This document shows positions 5,917 through 8,792 of a stretch of DNA of 8,792 bases, piece after piece. The stretch lies in contig CADBLZ010000112.1 in assembly GCA_902795675.1 (NCBI GenBank), positions 1 to 8,792 of the forward strand, written 5' to 3'. Made by a program: the position numbers and the translations under genes. The notes beneath the pieces are model-generated. The model did no database searches, had not been told where the DNA came from, and saw nothing but the letters and a program-made list of their open reading frames with translations. The first letter of the stretch is position 1, and each line of letters begins with the position of its first letter. The stretch comes from an uncultured Erysipelotrichaceae bacterium (GTDB lineage Bacteria; Bacillota_I; Bacilli_A; RF39; UBA660).

Positions 5917-8440
5917 ATATTTTAAAATCTTCTATAAAGTCATCAATTGTCATTTCTTCTCCTTGATCAGCAGGATCATCAGGAACTTCTTTTATATTAA
6001 CAACTTCATCTTCATTGATTTTATATTCTTCTAGTTCTTTAACATCGAAGACATCTTCTAAATTACGTTTAGACATTACTGAACCAGTAGAAGATAAATC
6101 CATTATAGGTATTTCTGTAGCTTTAATATTCTTAATATCAGAATCTATTTTAATACCTAGCATTGTACTATGTTTAACTGGTATTACTTTAACTACTTCA
6201 TAATTAGTTGATTTAACTTTCTTAATTAATGTACTACCACGTTTACCTCTACTCATCTTTTCTAGATCAGCAACTTTAATACGTTTAGCTGTCTTTTGAC
6301 TAGTAATAATATTTAAGTATTCAGTATCATTATCAAGTGATATAACACCTACTACTTCATCACCTTTAACATTAATACCCTTAACACCAGCAGCTTTAGT
6401 ACCTAATACTGGTATTTCTTCACTATTAACATTTATATAGTAACCATTCTTACTAACCATTAACAAACGACCAGTATCTTTAACTACTGATACTAATTCA
6501 TCTCCACCTTTTAATTTAATTAAATTAATTGGTTTAGAGTGTCTACTTACAACTAAATCATTTAATTGAGTACGTTTACTAATACCATCTCTTGTAATCA
6601 TTGTAATAATAGTATTCTTACTATCTAAGATCATATTACCAATAATCTTTTCATTTTCTGATAATGGTATTAAGTTACTAATATGTTTACCTAAATCTTT
6701 CCACTTAGCATCAAATACTTCATAGATAGGAACATATAAGTATCTACCTTGATTAGTAAATAGAAGTAATGTATCAGTTGTTGTCGTACTATATAAACCT
6801 GTTATATAGTCACCTGGTTTAAGACCAGTTTCACCATCAGCACTTTGATAACTCTTTAATGATAACTTCTTAACATAACCTTCATTTGTTACAGTAACAA
6901 TAACATTTTCTTTAGGTATCATTGCATTAAGATCAATCTTAATTTCTGTAACTTCATCTTTAATTTCTGTACGACGTTCATTACCAAAGTTCTTCTTAAT
7001 TTCTTGAAGTTCTTTCTTCATTTGTTTCTTTAAGATATTTTCATCACTTAAAATAGAATTTAAGAATTCAATCATCTTCTTTAAGTTTTCTTGTTCTTCT
7101 AGTAATGCTGTTACATCTGTATTAGTTAATCTATAAAGTCTCATTGTAACGATAGCATCAGCTTGTTTTTCTGTAAAACCAAACTTATCTACCAAGTTTT
7201 TAATTGCATCAGCTTTGTCTTTAGATGCTCTGATTACTTTAATAACTTCATCTAGAATACTCATTGCTTTAAGTAAGCCTTCAACAATATGAAGTCTTGC
7301 TTTAGCTTGTTCTAGATCGAAATCAGTACGTCTTGTAATAACTTCTCTTTGATGTGCTATAAAAGCATCTAAAATATCTAAAATACCAACTTGTTTAGGT
7401 CTCTTATTAACAATAGCAACCATATTAAAGTTATAGTTAACTTGTAAATCAGTATTTTTTAGTAAATAATTTAAAATTAATTCAGCATTAGCATCTTTCT
7501 TTAACTCAATAACAATACGAGCCAAATGTTCTTTATCAGATTCATCTCTAACATCAACAATGCCATCTACTTTTTTATCAATCTTAATATCTTCAATTTT
7601 CTTTCTTAAAGGTTCCTTTAAAACTTCATATGGAATATCATGACATACGATATATTGACGAGCTTTTTCTTGAATAATTTCTGTCTTAGCTTTAACAACT
7701 ACCTTGCCACGTCCAGTTCTATAAGCTTCTATTAAACCTTCTTTACCTTCAACAACACCACCCGTTGGGAAGTCTGGACCTTTAACAATATCTAGAATTG
7801 TTTCTAATCTTGAATTAGGATTATCAATTCTATGTACTGTAGCATCAATAACTTCACTTAAATTATGTGGTGGAATATTTGTTGCATAACCAGCAGAAAT
7901 ACCAGTTGAACCATTAACTAATAAGTTTGGAAAATTAGCTGGTAAAACAGTTGGTTCATAATCTTCATCAGAATAGTTTAAAGTCATATCAACAGAATCT
8001 CTATTGATATCTTTAAGCATTATTTCAGCTAACTTAGTAAGTCTTGTTTCTGTATAACGATATGCAGCTGGACCATCACCATCAATAGAACCATTGTTAC
8101 CATGGATATCAATGAATGGTTCTCTCATCTTCCATGCTTGACTCATGTAGATCATTGCACCATAAATAGATGAGTCACCATGTGGATGGTATTTACCCAT
8201 TACATCACCAACAGCTTTAGCACATTTTCTATATGGTTTATCAAAGGTATTCTTACCTTCCCACATAGTCCATAGAATTCTTCTTTGAACTGGTTTTAAA
8301 CCATCTCTAACATCAGGTAATGCACGGTCTTGAATAATTGATTTAGAATATCTTCCAAATCGATCACCCATTATATCTTCTAAGGTATAATCATAAATTT
8401 TTTCTATAATTGATTTCTCTTCTTGTTTTTTTCTTGCCAT
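5915..8440 (-). CDS. parC: DNA topoisomerase IV subunit A (ParC)
   Basis: The DNA-cleaving subunit of topoisomerase IV, 841 residues (Gram-positive ParC is usually about 800-820), which with ParE unlinks daughter chromosomes using ATP. The breakage-reunion domain covers about 25-490, with GKYHPHGDSS (82-91), the catalytic pair R128-Y129 in AYRYTE, and ISAGYATNIPPHN (181-193). A coiled-coil stretch lies at about 445-490. The C-terminal beta-pinwheel (about 510-800) shows about five or six blade-like repeats of the type T-x-G-x-x-K/R. There is no QRRGGKG GyrA box, and parE lies directly upstream, so ParC is favoured over GyrA. Residue 94 is Gly where other topoisomerase A subunits usually have Asp/Glu. 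Residues 801-841 form an acidic tail. The ribosome site TAGGTGA (8453-8447) overlaps the parE stop and sits 6 bases before the ATG; the genes are 10 bases apart and surely cotranscribed. Confidence 0.96.
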   Translation of the reverse strand: MARKKQEEKSIIEKIYDYTLEDIMGDRFGRYSKSIIQDRALPDVRDGLKPVQRRILWTMWEGKNTFDKPYRKCAKAVGDVMGKYHPHGDSSIYGAMIYMSQAWKMREPFIDIHGNNGSIDGDGPAAYRYTETRLTKLAEIMLKDINRDSVDMTLNYSDEDYEPTVLPANFPNLLVNGSTGISAGYATNIPPHNLSEVIDATVHRIDNPNSRLETILDIVKGPDFPTGGVVEGKEGLIEAYRTGRGKVVVKAKTEIIQEKARQYIVCHDIPYEVLKEPLRKKIEDIKIDKKVDGIVDVRDESDKEHLARIVIELKKDANAELILNYLLKNTDLQVNYNFNMVAIVNKRPKQVGILDILDAFIAHQREVITRRTDFDLEQAKARLHIVEGLLKAMSILDEVIKVIRASKDKADAIKNLVDKFGFTEKQADAIVTMRLYRLTNTDVTALLEEQENLKKMIEFLNSILSDENILKKQMKKELQEIKKNFGNERRTEIKDEVTEIKIDLNAMIPKENVIVTVTNEGYVKKLSLKSYQSADGETGLKPGDYITGLYSTTTTDTLLLFTNQGRYLYVPIYEVFDAKWKDLGKHISNLIPLSENEKIIGNMILDSKNTIITMITRDGISKRTQLNDLVVSRHSKPINLIKLKGGDELVSVVKDTGRLLMVSKNGYYINVNSEEIPVLGTKAAGVKGINVKGDEVVGVISLDNDTEYLNIITSQKTAKRIKVADLEKMSRGKRGSTLIKKVKSTNYEVVKVIPVKHSTMLGIKIDSDIKNIKATEIPIMDLSSTGSVMSKRNLEDVFDVKELEEYKINEDEVVNIKEVPDDPADQGEEMTIDDFIEDFKI

Positions 8441-8450
8441 TATGATTCAC

Positions 8451-8792
8451 CTACCTTTTAAAATTATCTTCTAATGTAAAGTCAACATTCTCATTAATCC
8501 ATTCCTTACGAGGTTCAACTTTATCACCCATTAAGACACTAACTCTCTTTTCAGCTAAAGCAGCATCTGTAATAGATACTTTAATTAAACTACGTTTTTC
8601 TGGATTCATAGTTGTATCATAAAGTTCATCTGAATTCATTTCACCTAAACCTTTGAAACGTTGTACTTTATAAGATCCTTTTAGAGTTTTCTTTCTTTCT
8701 TCTAGTTCTTCATCAGTTGCTACATACTCTTTATATTTACCAAAATCTAAAGCATAAAGAGGTGGATTAGCTATATAAAGCATACCAGCTTC
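8451..8792 (-). CDS. parE: DNA topoisomerase IV subunit B (ParE), C-terminal end only
   Basis: The last 113 residues plus the TAG stop of ParE; the frame continues off the right edge, so the ATPase domain and most of the TOPRIM domain are outside. The visible part reads EAGMLYIANPPLY, then QRFKGLGEMN and TTMNPEKRSL, the conserved end of the type IIA B-subunit TOPRIM region. It closes with LMGDKVEPRKEWINENVDFTLE, the short conserved tail of this family. GyrB carries very similar motifs, but the WIxxNVxFTLE ending and the directly following parC support ParE. The methionine at 8783 is an internal residue, not a start. With ParC this forms the parE-parC operon; its promoter is not in view. Confidence 0.93.
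   Translation of the reverse strand, partial: EAGMLYIANPPLYALDFGKYKEYVATDEELEERKKTLKGSYKVQRFKGLGEMNSDELYDTTMNPEKRSLIKVSITDAALAEKRVSVLMGDKVEPRKEWINENVDFTLEDNFKR

Noticed and set aside
6015..6203. A 62-residue plus-strand open frame opposite the end of parC
   Set aside because: It lies opposite the ParC pinwheel and acidic tail with no start signals; it is a compositional shadow.
5915..8440. Gyrase subunit A instead of ParC
   Set aside because: No GyrA box (QRRGGKG type) is present in the C-terminal domain, and the gene directly follows a B subunit with a ParE-like end in the typical parE-parC order.

Overview
The window is AT-rich bacterial chromosome (roughly 30% GC by eye, not computed). 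Gene content, strong AGGAGG/AGGTGA-type ribosome binding sites, sigma-A-like promoters and short hairpin/T-run terminators point to a low-GC Firmicute. The closest match is the small-genome Bacilli (Erysipelotrichales, RF39 or Mollicutes-related lineages), but I cannot name a species. The standard code reads through all genes; Trp is TGG in the Trp codons I read, and none of the seven visible stop codons is TGA (3 TAA, 4 TAG).

Layout from left to right. (1) 1-619, minus: the N-terminal part of a hypothetical protein that runs off the left edge, with its own promoter at 649-677. (2) 698-3018, minus: a tight ftsY-ylxM-tmk operon with a promoter at 3035-3063 and a terminator at 681-709. (3) 3019-3161: a divergent promoter region with an 8-bp inverted repeat that touches both promoters. 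(4) 3162-4850, plus: RNase J, ending in a terminator at 4831-4860. (5) 4886-5890, plus: a membrane-anchored VanY/LdcB-type peptidoglycan carboxypeptidase with its own extended -10 promoter just after that terminator. (6) 5890-5916: a bidirectional terminator between convergent genes. (7) 5915-8792, minus: topoisomerase IV, a complete parC preceded by the C-terminal end of parE, which runs off the right edge.

Functionally this is core housekeeping: membrane targeting of ribosomes (FtsY, YlxM), dTTP synthesis (Tmk), mRNA turnover (RNase J), wall trimming (VanY) and decatenation (ParC/ParE). I see no mobile element, CRISPR array, tRNA, rRNA or defence system, and no gene-free stretch over 300 bases. 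The points worth attention are small: a Walker A motif with Glu in place of Ser/Thr in the kinase, Gly at the acidic quinolone-contact position of ParC, two near-identical compact promoter/ribosome-site modules, terminators built into the ends of coding regions, a very acidic repetitive FtsY N-terminus, and the unrecognised protein at the left edge. I did not find evidence for a new multi-gene system.
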